Shown in pieces: positions 47,532 through 59,654 of a DNA stretch of 64,000 bases (positions within the stretch are counted from its first letter, which is position 1; the number at the start of each line of letters is the position of its first letter). The notes beneath the pieces were generated by a model. It was not told where the DNA came from, made no database searches, and saw nothing but the letters and a program-made list of their open reading frames with translations. A program made the translations under genes and the position numbers. Source of the DNA: Amoeboaphelidium protococcarum (taxonomy: Eukaryota; Aphelidiomycota; Aphelidea); assembly GCA_023515745.1 (NCBI GenBank), contig JALECJ010000257.1, positions 2,668,687 through 2,732,686 of the forward strand, written 5' to 3'.

Positions 47532-50500
47532 ATGTCATCTGCGGAATTGGCCACTGATGAGGGACATCATGGAGGTATGATTTGTTTATATGGTCATTAG
47601 TATAACCATCATGTTTTTTTATTATCTTACGTTTGTGTGTAGCATTTGGTGGAAGAGTGCGTTTGTAGAAACAGCCTGCTAATACGCAGGGAGGTGCTAA
47701 TTGGGTCGATGAAGAGAGAGCTAATATTAGAGCATACGAGTACCTGTGTCATGTGGGTGAGGCTAAGGAGTGGATTGAGGCATGCATTGGAGAGGACATT
47801 GGTGCCATTACCGATCTGGATAACAAGCTGAGAAATGGAATTGTATTGGCTAAGCTGGCCAAGTTCTTTGAACCGACTGCTGTGAAGAGGATCTTTGAAG
47901 ATCCCAAGTTGCAGTTTCGTCACTCTGACAATACCAATTACTTTTTTGAGGCTTGTAAGAAGGCCAAGTTTCCTAATTTGTTCATGTTTGAGCTTACCGA
48001 TGTCTATGACAAGAAGAATATTCCCAAGGTGATCTATTGTATCCATGCTTTGAGTCATTTCTTGGCCAAGCGTGGAATTGCTCCCAAGATCAAGAATCTG
48101 GTCGGGCAATTGAACTTTACTAATGAAGAGTTGGAAGCGACTGAGAAGAATTTGAATGATGCTGGTGTGGCTATGCCATCGTTCGGTAATGTTGAGGGTG
48201 CGCTTGCCAAGGAGATGAATGAGGTGGTGGAGACTGAAGAGGAAAAGCGTGAGAAGTTCCTAAAGGAGCATGAGGCTGAGGTGACAAAGCTGTAAGCTCA
48301 GGCTCGCGGCTACTTGTAGCGTAAGGCTTATCAGTTGAAGAAGTAGTAGTTTGCTGCGAATGCTGATAATTATGTCAAGATCTAGGCTCAGATACGTGGT
48401 TTCTTGGCTAGAAGAGCAATGTTGACAACTTTGAATCATTACAAGGAGATGGCCAACTTGAAGAAAGTTGTCAAGTTGCAGGCATACCACAAGGGTAAGT
48501 AGACTTCTCGTGCATACCAGTCTTTCTAAGATTTGGAACACATCCCGGCTAATGCAATTCACACCTTTGTTCATCTGATGGATGATCAGGACAAAGATTT
48601 CCAGGAGGAAGTTGAGTTGGAGAATTTGAAGTAGGAAGTGATTAAGAAGATTCGTGATAATAACCAGACCGAGACTAATCTGAATGACTTGGATATTAAG
48701 ATTGCGCTTTTGGTCCGTAATAGAATTACTCTAGATGAGTTTATGAAGATGGACAAGGCTGCGCAGAAGAAGGCTGTGATGGAGAAGGAGGCGGCTGCTA
48801 AGGAGAAGAGCTCCATTGTCGGGGAGGAGATGTTCACATCTGCCAATTTCAAGTCTTTGGATAAGGATGCTCGTAGAAGATTGGAGTTGTATCAGAATTT
48901 GTTCTATATCCTGTAGACTCAGCCAAAGTACCTGGCTAAGATGATCTTTTTGGTAAAGTAGACCAAGATTAGAAGCTTCATGGACCATGTACTGCTGACT
49001 CTTTACAATTATGCCAACTCTAGCCGTGAAGAGTTTCTTCTGCTCAAGTTCTTCCAGCAGGCTATTCATGAGGAAATGAACACCGTGACTGAAGTTGCTG
49101 ACTTTTTGCGTGGTAATCCAGTGTTCATCAAGATTGTCGTCCACTACTACCGTGGTGCTAAGGAGCGTCAGTTTTTGCGTGATTTACTGCAGCCTTTGGT
49201 GAAGGATGTACTGGGTGATGATAAGTTGGACCTGGAAACTGATCCTCTTGTGCTGTATCGTACCTCCATCAAGGAGGAAGAGTCTCGCACTGGTGAACAG
49301 AGTAAGCGTCCGTATGATGTGTCAAAGGAGGACGCCTTGAAAGATCCTGAAGTTGGTAAAGTGTTTGAAGAACATTTGAAGCAGTTGCAGGTGTATACTG
49401 ACAAGTTTCTGGATGCCATCATCAAGAACTTGGATAGAATGCCGTATGGTATCAGATTTATTGCAAAGAAGTTGCACACTGAGTTGATTGCCAAATTTCC
49501 ACCTAGCAATAGTGAAGAAGAGGAGCGTATTCTGCGTGTCATTGGAAACTTGGTGTATTATCGTTATATGAATCCAGCCATTGTGGCTCCTGAAGGTTTC
49601 GACGTTATTGAACAGTTGGTTAGTCCTTTGCAGCGTAAGAATCTGGCGGAGATCTCCAAGTGCTTATAGCAGGTGTCTAACAACAGACCTTACGATAACG
49701 AGAATGCCTTCATGAACTCCTTGAATCCTTACATCAAGACTGCATCCGTCAAGTTTGGTGATTATTTTAAGGAGGCTATAAATGTGGCTGAGGCTGAAGA
49801 GCATTTCCAAATGTCTGATTTCTCTGATCTGACCAAGACCAGCAAGCCTGTTATCTACATCACTCCTCAAGAGATATTTAATACCCATGCTCTGGTTGAG
49901 ACTACCATGGATGAATTCTCTGTTGAGGCTAATGATTCTTTAAAGCAATTGATCAAGGAACTGGGTCCTCCTAATGAGTCATCTGTAACGGTGGACTATA
50001 GCGGAACTTTCCGTAAGACTGACGAAGATGGTAATCCAGTCGGTGATGGTGATAAAGCTGCACCAGCTGGCAGTATGGATGATTTGCGTGGAAATGAAAT
50101 CTCGTTGACTCTATCCAGTAGATATATGGAGGAGGCATCTGCTGCTATGCTCGGTGTCTCCGGTGGTGAGCAGGCAGCCTAGTACAAGAATCTGTTCTTG
50201 GAGACCAAGAGATTCGTGCTGAGTTTGATCAGAGTACAGAACGGTAAGAACTTGTCAGAGCTGCTGTAGAAGCCAGTCACTTCCCGTGATTAGAAGATCT
50301 ATTAGGAACTGGTCAAGATTGAGAAGGAGCATCTGGCCAAGAATCAGGCAGAGAACATGGGATCCACCTAGCATCTTAGTGGTAATAAGGTGGACGTTTT
50401 GATTCCTGAGACTCTGCCACAATTGAAGGCTGCCATTTCATCCAACTTGGAGAAACTAGTGGCCATCTATGACAAGGTGAGTAAGATTGTGCCTGATGTG

Positions 50501-51145
50501 AAGAAGCAGAAGGAGATTGGTATCACCAGAGTCTCTCCAGAGAATAACTATCAAGAGATTTTGACATCTATTGGATTGGATTTGCGTAATAAGCATCGCC
50601 GTAGACAATAGAGACGTACTGAGATCAGAAGCTTGAACAGAACCATTTAGAATTTGGACGATAAGATGGAGTACTTGAACGAGTAAAAACAGTCGTATTA
50701 GGATTATATCAATAGTTGTATGGCTGCTCTGACTGGTAACAGAAAGAAGTAGACTGGTGGTAATCAGGGTAAGTTCTTGATGCCGTTTAGTCCTCAATGG
50801 TACCATGTGCAAGAGTTGAAGAAGAGCGGTAAAGTGCCTCAGTTTGGCAGTTACAAATACGGTGCTGATGTCCTATACAAGAAGGGTGTACTGGTGGCAG
50901 TTGATGGCTACAGTCCGAAGTAATATGATAAGATTACTTTGACCATCTCCTCCGATGAATCTGGTGTATTTAATATCTCAGTGTCCATTCTTGGTATCAC
51001 TATGCCAAACAAGATGGAGTTGAAGTTGGAAGATTTGCTGCAATATCAGTTTGATAATGTGCAGATTATTCCGCTGTTCGACGGTGCTGCCAAGGTTAAC
51101 GTGAACTTGCTGTTGTTCTTGATCAACAAGAAGTTTTACGTTTGA
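47532..51145 (+). CDS. IQGAP: IQGAP scaffold protein (CH, IQ, RasGAP-related, RGCT)
   Basis: Two exons (47532-47574, 47643-51145), 1181 aa. CH domain at about 55-160 (EAKEWIEACIGEDIG, then RNGIVLAKLAKFF). IQ motifs at about 235-320 (LQAQARGYLQRKAYQ; IQAQIRGFLARRAM). RasGAP-related domain at about 440-760 (NPVFIKIVVHYYRGA; PYGIRFIAKKL; YYRYMNPAIVAPEGFDVIEQ). RGCT C-terminus ending VNVNLLLFLINKKFYV, almost as in animal IQGAPs. IQGAPs bind actin through CH, calmodulin/myosin light chains through IQ, and Rac/Cdc42 through the GRD, and drive the contractile ring. There is no WW domain and no long CH-IQ coiled coil, so it is closer to the short fungal/amoebozoan layout. R504 occupies the place where human IQGAP1 lacks an Arg finger. 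Confidence 0.96.
47575..47642 (+). other. Intron in the IQGAP gene (68 nt)
   Basis: Donor GTATGA after a GGAG, acceptor GTGTGTAG. Phase 1 in codon 15. Splicing joins the short N-terminus to the frame carrying the CH domain. Confidence 0.87.
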
Positions 51146-51283
51146 GTGTCTGTTGTGTGGATTTAGTCCAAGTTGTTACTGATTTTAAAAAAAGATTGTC
51201 GTCGTAATATGAGTGAGTGTGTGTGTGTAATTGTGATAGTTGAAATGGAGAATAGAAAAATGTGATTGAAATACCTGCATTAT

Positions 51284-52627
51284 TCAATTTTATAATTGAT
51301 TATTATCAAGCAATGCGTACATGAGATAATCGTATTCAAACATGAGATTCCCCTTCAGATAATGAAATGATACGGGACCCACATCCAGAGTCTTTGGATC
51401 CACCATTCCCTTGTAATCTTTATCCCATTTCTACCAGTAACGCACCTGATTAGGCATATGAACATGCAATTACCGCGTATGGTGCCACCAAACTATACCT
51501 GACTCACCATTACTGGTATGCTTTTCAGTAGCTGACCATAGAGAATACTCAGAGTATGGTCTAATCTCATAATGATGAGTTATACAGCCACCCATCAGTA
51601 CATCTTCTCCTACGCGTTCACTCTGCTTCTATAAGCACTTATCAAAGAGACCATCCTGGTACATCCTTGTGATCAAGCCACGACTAAAAATGTAGCCGGA
51701 TCCACCTGCAGCATAACTTTGATTAAACAACCCATAGCCAATATAATGCATTTCACTCGGATCCAGATGAGCATACAGCTTCACTAAATTCTACGGAATG
51801 ATATAAGTGTCATCATCACACTTCAGGAACCAGTCCTTTCTATTCAACGTACTATTAACAGTAATCACAGTGGCATCTTGGTCCCCATTGATTAATGACA
51901 ACGCGAAATCTAACGCCGCTTATTTGAAAGTGGCAAACGTCTTTTCAGTTATGAAATGACTATTGCGCTCAGTCACGTTCTATAAAAGGACAAAGTGTTC
52001 TATATCAGGTTTATTCAGCGTGATATTCTCAAGAAACGGATGTTTACCATGCCATTGATTACCAGCTTTAGTCAACGCTGACTTTAGGAGATCAATAGCA
52101 GAACCTGAATTCTTAGTCACTTTCGGTCGAGGCAAATAGTATCGAATACTAATCTCTCCATCATGAACCAAAAGTCTCCGCTAATAAGTGTTCGCCAATG
52201 GCCACAATCTATCCAAGGTGTTCATTGAAGTTATCACCATTATTAGAGTACGATCAGCCGCTTGTTTCAACTATGATTTCATTTTCAACTTTAGTCGCTG
52301 CGACGAAACGAGATCGCCATGCAGATCCTTGTTGGTGAACAAGTCTTGCTGGCTATTGGCATCCAAATGTTTTGTATAATCGTACTGCTCCTCGTCATCT
52401 ACGGATACTTGACTACTGCCAGCAGATGCATGCTTCTACTGCTTACTGATTCGCTAGACTTTAGCAACTTTCTGTCTTTGTATTGAGACAATGCTAACAT
52501 TACGATCATCGCCTGTCAGTAGTTGGTCACTGACGAAACACACCATCAGCAGAACCGCCGCCACGCTTGCAGACAAGAATATTGCCAATCTAAGAATTTA
52601 CAAATTTTTATCCTTTCTCGCTGTCAT
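51284..52627 (-). CDS. C1GALT1: Core-1 beta-1,3-galactosyltransferase-like type II Golgi glycosyltransferase (GT31)
   Basis: Encodes 447 aa. Type II topology: short basic tail (MTARKDKN), TM at about 10-34 (ILRLAIFLSASVAAVLLMVCF), stem with many Gln/Ser, catalytic domain from about 135. The DxD metal motif is in WFLKCDDDTYII. Further family blocks: YAAGGSGYIFSRG, EDVLMGGC, and the ending VGPVSFHYLKGNLMFEYDYLMYAL, which mirrors VSFHYVDSTTMYELEYLVYHL of animal C1GALT1 T-synthase. Transfers a hexose, probably galactose from UDP-Gal, to a protein-linked sugar in the Golgi; acceptor unknown. Ends CAA TTA TAA AAT TGA. Confidence 0.88.
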
Positions 52628-52947
52628 TTTAAATATCATTACTACGTTCGATTGAAGTTTTGTTAATTGTAAAAGGAGAGAAATACTACTCATTCATTCA
52701 TTCTGAGGTACATTATGACTCCCCTTTATCGAAAGGCGCCAAGTCAATTCAAGATCGATCAAACAGAGCCTGAAACGACAAAACGCGTGATAAAGCACTC
52801 ATCAATTCGCCTCTGTTCCTGATACCACGATGATAAAAATAATGTTATAAATATAGTATGTGTATGTAAGAATCATAGAGTCATAATTCGCTGAGATTGA
52901 TATTAAAGAGCGGCCATTGTGCAAGAACGTATCATAGAGTGAGGAAA
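52628..52947. other. Intergenic, upstream of the glycosyltransferase and downstream of the RRM gene
   Basis: About 320 bp, with an ACGCGT at 52783-52788, 156 bp upstream of the glycosyltransferase ATG. No gene seen. Confidence 0.45.
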
Positions 52948-54348
52948 TCACCATCCAGTCTTCTTTTCGCTGATCACAGGCACTTGATCTTCGCTGTTTG
53001 GCTTCTTTGCAGACTCATCAACACTGCCATTGCCACTATCTTCAGTCTTGCCTTCAACTTGATTGTCATGAGATGGATCATGGTCGCGTTCCATAGAGAC
53101 AGCCACGGAGATCTTGCGGCCGTCCAGTTCCAAATCCTGGAGAGCAGTAATTGCTTTCTACAGTTCACTTTACACATGCTTCACTTCATCTTCTGACAAC
53201 TCGCTAAACTTCTTGTACTACTACTGTGATCTGCGAGGCTTCTTATCTTCACCTTCAGCAGCCGACTCTGCTTAGACCGGCTCCACTGCAGCCTCAACCT
53301 CAGGAGCCGCTTTGACACCAAGTTCCACGAAGCCATAGCCACGACTCTTTGGCAAAGCTCCGCCCAAGCCTCCTCGACGTCTACCACGACGGTTATTATC
53401 TCTTGCAATCCTAACACTGGACACAACGAATCCCTTCTCTTCAAAAAGCTGCCTCAAAGCATATTCTGAAGTCTAGAATGGCAAGTTGCGGACATGAATC
53501 TTATTCTTGCTAGGAGTATTACGCTCCACCTTGGGCTTATCCAAGGTCTTCTTGGCACTGCTCTGAGTCTCCTTTGATTATTAGCCTCCAGACTTTTGCT
53601 TATCTCCAGCGGGCTTGGTACCTGGAGCTTTCTTGGCCTTGGCATTACCTTTACGAGGAGAGTTGACGTTTTGCAGATCAATACCTTCATTCACGGAATC
53701 CCAACCAACAGCGGCGTTAGATTAGACACCGGATACATCCCATCCAGCACTAGCACCCTCGGCCGCATTAGAGGGCTCAAAAGCCTAGTCATCATCAATA
53801 CGGGGTGCCTCAGATGCTTGACCCTACTTCTTCTTTCTGTTAACACGACGCTTATTTGACTTTTTCTTACCAGAATTTGCCTCCTTATCCGCATCCACAG
53901 CGTTACCAGTGGTATCCTTACCATCTTCACCAGCAATAGCTCTTACTGGCTTCTCCTTTTCAACAAATACTGCGCATAGAAGAACCGCATCAGGTGCCGA
54001 CACGCCATTCAACGCTTTGCCATTAAACTTCTCAACCACTTACTCATTAGTGACACCATCGTTCAAAGCAGACATCTTCACAAGAGCAAACTGAGGCTTC
54101 AATGATTTTTCTCTCACCCTTTTTGTCTTTTCCTAATCAGCACCAGCACCAGCATCCCCATCACCACCACCACTGACCTTCTTTGTCGTGTAGAATGCGC
54201 GCAACTTGACAAAGACGTGCTTCACAGTACCAAAGTAACTGAAAGCACTCTGTACCGCGTCCTTGTCAACCTCAGATGCCAGATTGGACAGGTAGAACGT
54301 GAATGGAGCTCTTTCCAAGTCTTCCTTATTAGTATTACTCGTTGTCAT
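52948..54348 (-). CDS. RNA-binding protein with two RRM domains
   Basis: Encodes 466 aa, single exon. RRM1 at about 14-115 (FTFYLSNLASEVDKDAVQSA, FGTVKHVFVK) contains a Gly/Asp-rich insertion before its RNP1 region (KPQFALVKM). Then a Lys/Arg cluster (KKKSNKRRVNRKKK, nuclear-localisation-like) and a Pro/Lys-rich linker. RRM2 at about 282-385 (KIHVRNLPFQTSEYALRQLF, RGYGFVEL) also has an RGRRRGGLGG insertion. The C-terminus is acidic. It resembles fungal nucleolar/mRNA factors such as Rnp24-type proteins, but I cannot name an orthologue. The arrangement suggests a nuclear role. Confidence 0.83.
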
Positions 54349-54822
54349 ACTTGTATTTGTATTGATATTAAAATGTACTCTGATAAATTAACAAGACGTG
54401 TTAATAAAGGTTTTGTTCAGAATAGTAGAGAGATTTTCCGTGCAAGAAAGAAAGAATAAGAAAACGAACGGCGGCAAGAGATCAGAAGAACAAAGCTGCG
54501 TGACGTGACGGACAGAGAGACTTTGGAGGGCTGGTAAAGAAAGAGGAACAACAGCGGGCCGCAAAGAGAAAACTTATCGTGAGTTTAATGTGTCTTTTGG
54601 TGAGAGGCGGCTGAGTGGCCAGATAACTTTTAAAACACGCGTCATGTCAAGTTTTCATTGAGACTACTGTAAGTACATCATTGTAAATAAGTAGTGCATA
54701 TCTACTTAGAACCGACCTTAAATTGGGCGCAAAAGACATCAAAAATCGCGATTAAGACTCTTATAGGACACGGATGATGTGAAACTTGTAATCATACATT
54801 CATTTATACACTCAGATGTAAA
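54349..54822. other. Intergenic, upstream of the RRM gene
   Basis: About 470 bp. Purine-rich GA tract at about 54440-54560 and an ACGCGT at 54637-54642. No gene recognised. Confidence 0.45.
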
Positions 54823-55305
54823 TCAGTTCAAAGTTCGATAATCAGAATCGAGCCGGAGGAAAGCCTTCATACTAGCAGGCAGAAATGGAGATACGGCACT
54901 GGTGATTAGCATTGCAATGACCACAGTAATGAACATTATGATGAACACTTTCTCTTTATAGCTCTCTCTTTAGAAGCATTTCGGCTATCTCATGGTCTTT
55001 GCCTATTACTGCTGATCAGGCGAGATTCCATTGGTAGTGCTATTGCCACCTGGGGAGCATGCTTATACGCGTTCCACACATAAATTCAAATTACAATCAG
55101 AGCATTGATTTACAATCAGAATATTAGGATTCAGATTATATCCATTGGTTGAGTTTTGTGTGTTCTTAGGTACGGAATCTTCATTGAGAGATCCATTTGG
55201 CTAAGTCGGCTGCTGACAGAAGCATTTGCAATACAGAATAGGCTTTTCAGCATTAATATAGCACAAAAGTGATACGATAATAAGTATAAATTTCCAGCAC
55301 GGCAT
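54823..55305 (-). CDS. Small Cys-rich type I membrane protein
   Basis: Encodes 160 aa. Signal peptide MPCWKFILIIVSLLCYINA, then a short extracytosolic region with seven cysteines (YCKCFC, QCSDCNLNLC, ACSPG) and several N-x-S/T sites (NGS, NST, NSTT), then a basic stretch and one C-terminal TM (VFIIMFITVVIAMLITSAV), ending in a short tail. The Cys pattern YCKCFCQQP...CSDCN...C...C looks like a small disulphide module. Orthologue not recognised. It lies between the RRM gene and the 188-bp repeat array. Confidence 0.78.
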
Positions 55306-56198
55306 GATGATAAAGAACACGCAAAATTTTTAGTTTTCTAAAAGAAAATGATCATTGAAAGTGATCTTCGTTCGATGTAAAAGTAAACCACAAGAAAGTC
55401 CTCATCGCCGCAGTATATCAGTTTTTGCGCTAGAGCATTAGAACCACTTTCAATCTATGGCGAATGATGTATTCCATGGTCGCTTTAATTTTAGCGATGT
55501 ATAACCGAGTTTTGGTGAAGTAAAGTCGAATGAGGACAAGTTCGTCCTCAAAACTTGTGATCGAAACAACATGAGGACAAGCTCGTCCTCATAGTTGCTT
55601 GTTCAATAAATAATCAAGATCTCTCGCTCCGACTATACTCAATTTATAGCGAATAGTCTGATTCAAAGTCCATATCACTTTTGCGCCGCCAAACTTAGTT
55701 CTGGTGAAGATAAGTAGAATGCGAATAAGTGATTCCGCAACAATGCCGCGCGGTGATCAACTCGCCGGCAGCTTGTCCTCATCCCTGTTCTCTCTCAGTT
55801 TTGGGATACACAACTCAAACTACTTTCAGTCTATAGCGAATACTCTAATTTAAATCCCAGGTAAATGATACGCCATCATACTAAGTTTTGGTGGATCTGA
55901 TTAGGATAAGGACAAGTTCGTCTTCAGACCGAGTGTTTGAATCAACATGAGGACGAGTTGGTCCTCATCGTCGTTCGTTGAATATATAATTAAGCTCTGT
56001 TGCTTTAACTACTCTCAGTCTGTAGCGTATAGTCTAGTTCATATGTTGAATGAGTTTTGTGTCTTCAAACTTAATTTTGGTGAAGCTAGGTAGAATGGGG
56101 ACACCTTGTCAGCAAACGGTTAGTGAGCTGATCAGTCGGAGGACAGACTGAACATGACAAGACTCAAAGACGGAATAATTAAATTCTATTACAGTATA
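55306..56198. other. Noncoding region dominated by a 188-bp tandem repeat
   Basis: Between the Cys-rich membrane protein start (minus) and the MUN gene stop (minus). The repeat occupies about 55440-56150. The remainder is AT-rich and unassigned. Confidence 0.6.
55440..56150. repeat. Degenerate ~188-bp tandem repeat, about four copies
   Basis: Four diverged units are recognised by a shared block (A)CTxTCAxTxTAGCGxATxxTCT starting near 55446, 55635, 55822 and 56011, spacing 187-189 bp. Each is followed 60-80 bp later by a second shared block (CTTAxTTxTGGTGAAG with TAGAATG or similar). In units 1 and 3 two perfect or near-perfect dyads GAGGACAAGTTCGTCCTC-type occur (about 55532-55549, 55572-55592, 55908-55925, 55949-55968). 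Units 2 and 4 have decayed versions. No open frame of note. Confidence 0.85.
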
Positions 56199-59189
56199 TC
56201 ACTTTTTCAACTTCTCTTTTGCTGCATTGAACATTTTCTCAACTTTCAAAGCGTTTTTTGAGAGCATCTTCATCATGCCGTACTTTTTCATAAATAAAAA
56301 GGCATCCTTGTCAGTGGAATTGGACTATTACTCGGCTTGATCTTATTGTTTTCGAGTATTAGACTTTTTAAAGTTCAACTGTTTCAACTAACCAGCAATT
56401 GTCTCAACAGCCTGATAATGCTATGGGTTTCCATAGCCGGCGCGTTTAGCAATGGCACAGAATATAAAAGGCTTCTACCAGGTGGACAGTACCATATCGC
56501 CACCGTCACGTATTCCATCATCTTGAATCAGGAATGGATTAGTACTATCCCGTCTATCTGCTTGCTTTACACTGTCCATATGCAATAATGAGACATTAAA
56601 CGGGAAATCTGGCAACTGCCTGTACCCATCTAACGCAACGATTTAAGGTGGAATTGTGAAATATGAATTCACACCAATTGGCCATTCCTAGGTCTTTATC
56701 GTGCATGACTCGTAGTTTTTCACCAAAACTGGTGTTTCCTAAGTGTACAGTTACTTTGCAATCTGGATAAAAGGTGATAGTATGGATGACACTGCATCAG
56801 GTTCCAGCATAAGTCCATCAACATCTGACTTGGGAAGGCAGAAAGTCTCTTTTAATGCTCTAATGTCCTGTAAAATAAGGCCAGAATCTTTTGATGTAAA
56901 TTTGCGACCAGAATGGGAATCCAAAAACACTATGCACAAGAATGCGAAATAGAGATGGCCAAAATACAGTGCGAGAAGTCTATAGGAAGTCCAACTCTCT
57001 TTACGAACTATGCTGTGATCAGCACATACCAAACCATGAATCTCCTAAATAATGCCATTGATAATCGGAACAATAGATATGAGAGAAGACTTGGACAGGT
57101 TCTCCGTCATATACAAGCCAAATATAAAACACTCATCCATGTCTATAAACACCAATCTCTTGGCCACATATACCAACATTTAGTCGATAGCTGCATCCAT
57201 TTATTCTACAAGAGGCTCAAAGTAAGTTTCGCAGAAGGACGGCACCATACCAACATTACGCTGAAATCTATCTTTAATCGAGTTGATAAAACTCGAAGTT
57301 ATGAGTAGCTTTGCGTATAACAGATTATTGACACGGCAGAAATATCCCAGTGTACCATCTCTATCTTTCTAAACATTTATAGCAGGAATTGAGGACTTTT
57401 TCAAATGAAAGACATAAAATCTGATATCTTCTAAATCAGTGTCTTTCGTCAAAGTCAATCTGCAGAATACAGAGAGAGCATCATATATGACTTGACACAG
57501 ATCAGCAAAGCCAGCTCTGAGCATATCAGAACAGCCACTCTAAAAATAATTACCTTATGATCCAGCTGGTAATTAAAAGAACACATTTACAAGAGCATCT
57601 AAATACTTGAACGTGTCATGAACAGAGCTGCTCGTATTGAGTACTTCGTCTTCTTAGCTCCATTTATCAGAATGGATAATACGCTAAACAACAACTTCAA
57701 CGTTGCAAGTAGATATCCATTAGGCAAAAAATGGACGCATTATAGTGTTCAAATCAATTGGCAGAAATTACTGATCACTATGTAGATTCAATGATTGCAG
57801 AATCTCCAACAATTTAAAGTTTACACCATGTAAGCCACGAGCAAAGTCAAGAGACTGCTTATCAAGTACTTTACCTTCGCGAGGTATTTGCTCGAGATAT
57901 TTCAAGAGTTGAGCTTCGCACCATTAAACTCTAACCTAAATGTCATAATCATACAGCAGATTAGCTTAAAATGAATGCATTAATCTTGGCAAGAACTTTG
58001 ATTCCATCTACAGCTATTCAATCAGGAATTCAACCACTTTAACACAACAATCCATAGGTTGCAAAGCTGCAGAATTTTATAACATCATATTAAAATCTTC
58101 CTGCAGTAATTGCTGGTTGCGCGTAAATATAGTAAAGCATTCCTATAAAGAACCATTAGACAAAGGTAAGCAGACTAATGTCTTTAGATCCGAGTTGTAA
58201 GCAATCTATGAGCTGACTACGTAGCTTTACATTAGAGATCCAAGTAACTCAACATTGTTTTAATAGTCAACTTGATATCGCTGCATTTGATCCAGTAACT
58301 TTGAGGATAATATTTTAAACAGATGCTTCATTACAATAAATATATCAGACTACACAATATCATATGAATACAAAACATTGACAGCAGTTAACGTGTTTTA
58401 TAGGAGCTAATCGAGTACTTGCGGGAAAGATGTATCAGCTTAAATAGACGTGTCAGACACGGAAGATTCTATAAATCCAAAGGACAACAATACGGATCTG
58501 AAGCATGCCGATACCCTGTCATTATTGAAGCACCCAACACCCATTTAAGCCAGCATTTTATTAATAAAAAGAGAGGTCAACAGAAGCGTATCACTCTACT
58601 ATTAACGCTATATATTGTCAGAATGAATAGATTCAACCAATTACTAAAATCGACCACAATGAACATTCTCATCTTCAGATATTATAATAGAGTAAAACAC
58701 TTTAACTGCATTGCAGAATACTCTAATATGCCAAATAGATATACCACCCTTATTCATTATCATATTGATATCTTTCAATCGGCCACATAAATCAGATATC
58801 GAACTGGAAGCTTACATTGACACAAACTAAAACTCAACTTCATACAAAGCGTTCTTTGTGGAGGATGATTCCTCGAGCTGAATGTCCTAAATCCCCACCT
58901 ACTCCATCATGCAGTCAAGAATAAAACGTACAATAGAATTTCGCGTATCATGTGTGAACGTATCAGAGGCCATCAAGTCAAGGATACACTGAAAATCGTC
59001 CATCTCAGCAGTCGATAGTCTCTACAAAATCAACTTGCTCTACTTCATTGATATCTCCAAATGCGGCCTGACGACATCCAGGATATACTAGCTCACCCTC
59101 TATCCATCATCAGAGACATCACTTGATAGACAGAAATACTTGAGGAGAAGAATGTAGAATACGAAATCCAAAGCCTTTCGATCTTCCAT
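56199..59189 (-). CDS. MUN-domain protein (Munc13/UNC-13-like vesicle-priming or tethering factor)
   Basis: Encodes 996 aa, single exon; ATG at 59189 follows an in-frame TGA. The body is all-helical. The MHD1-like segment at about 480-560 (LNTIMRPFFAQWISTCNVEV..., HSDKWSQEDEVLNTSSSVHD) fits the Munc13 'RP...W...W...D.F......HSSSV.D.F' pattern. The MHD2-like segment at about 790-840 (GLILQDIRALKETFCLP, then LSPFIQIAKQLY) fits the C-terminal MUN end. No C2 or C1 domain is seen within the frame. MUN proteins open syntaxin or tether vesicles during exocytosis; fungal C2-MUN proteins and plant PATROL1 are relatives. The C-terminus after MHD2 (about 850-996) is unassigned and basic. The 188-bp repeats lie just downstream. 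Confidence 0.78.
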
Positions 59190-59654
59190 TGTATTTCAAG
59201 ATTTAAAAACTCATTCAACTGCAAAGACATACATGCAAAGGGAGAGGGAGAGCCAAGGAATTGTAAAACGTCGCGCGTTCCCTCAAGCTGACTGAAACCA
59301 AGCGTTTCATCCAACAACAATAGAGAGAGTACCAATGATGACAACTATTGTATTATAAAATCAATTTTTATCCTGAGGGAACAGGCAAAGTTAAATTAAC
59401 GCGTATTGAATAGTTACCAAGCAACAACAATGACACTTAAATATAGCCAACACCAACGAGAAGATAGAGAACGAGTTGCTTCAAATCTCGATTCATAAAA
59501 ATAGCCTTACATGACAACTATTAGGCCATTACAGTAGTGGTCACATTAATTTTTAGTTCTATTACACAGAGGAGCAACACTTTTAACTTGCCAAAATACA
59601 GACTATAAGATTATTCTACTGTAAAGAGAGAATATCTCAAAAGCTGACTATAAT
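59190..59654. promoter_or_regulatory. Divergent intergenic region between MUN and SWIRM genes
   Basis: 465 bp with an ACGCGT at 59399-59404, roughly midway between both starts. AT-rich; no gene seen. Confidence 0.45.

Noticed and set aside
47627-48109. Minus-strand 160-codon frame opposite the IQGAP CH domain
   Set aside because: Antisense shadow; the plus strand encodes an unmistakable CH domain.
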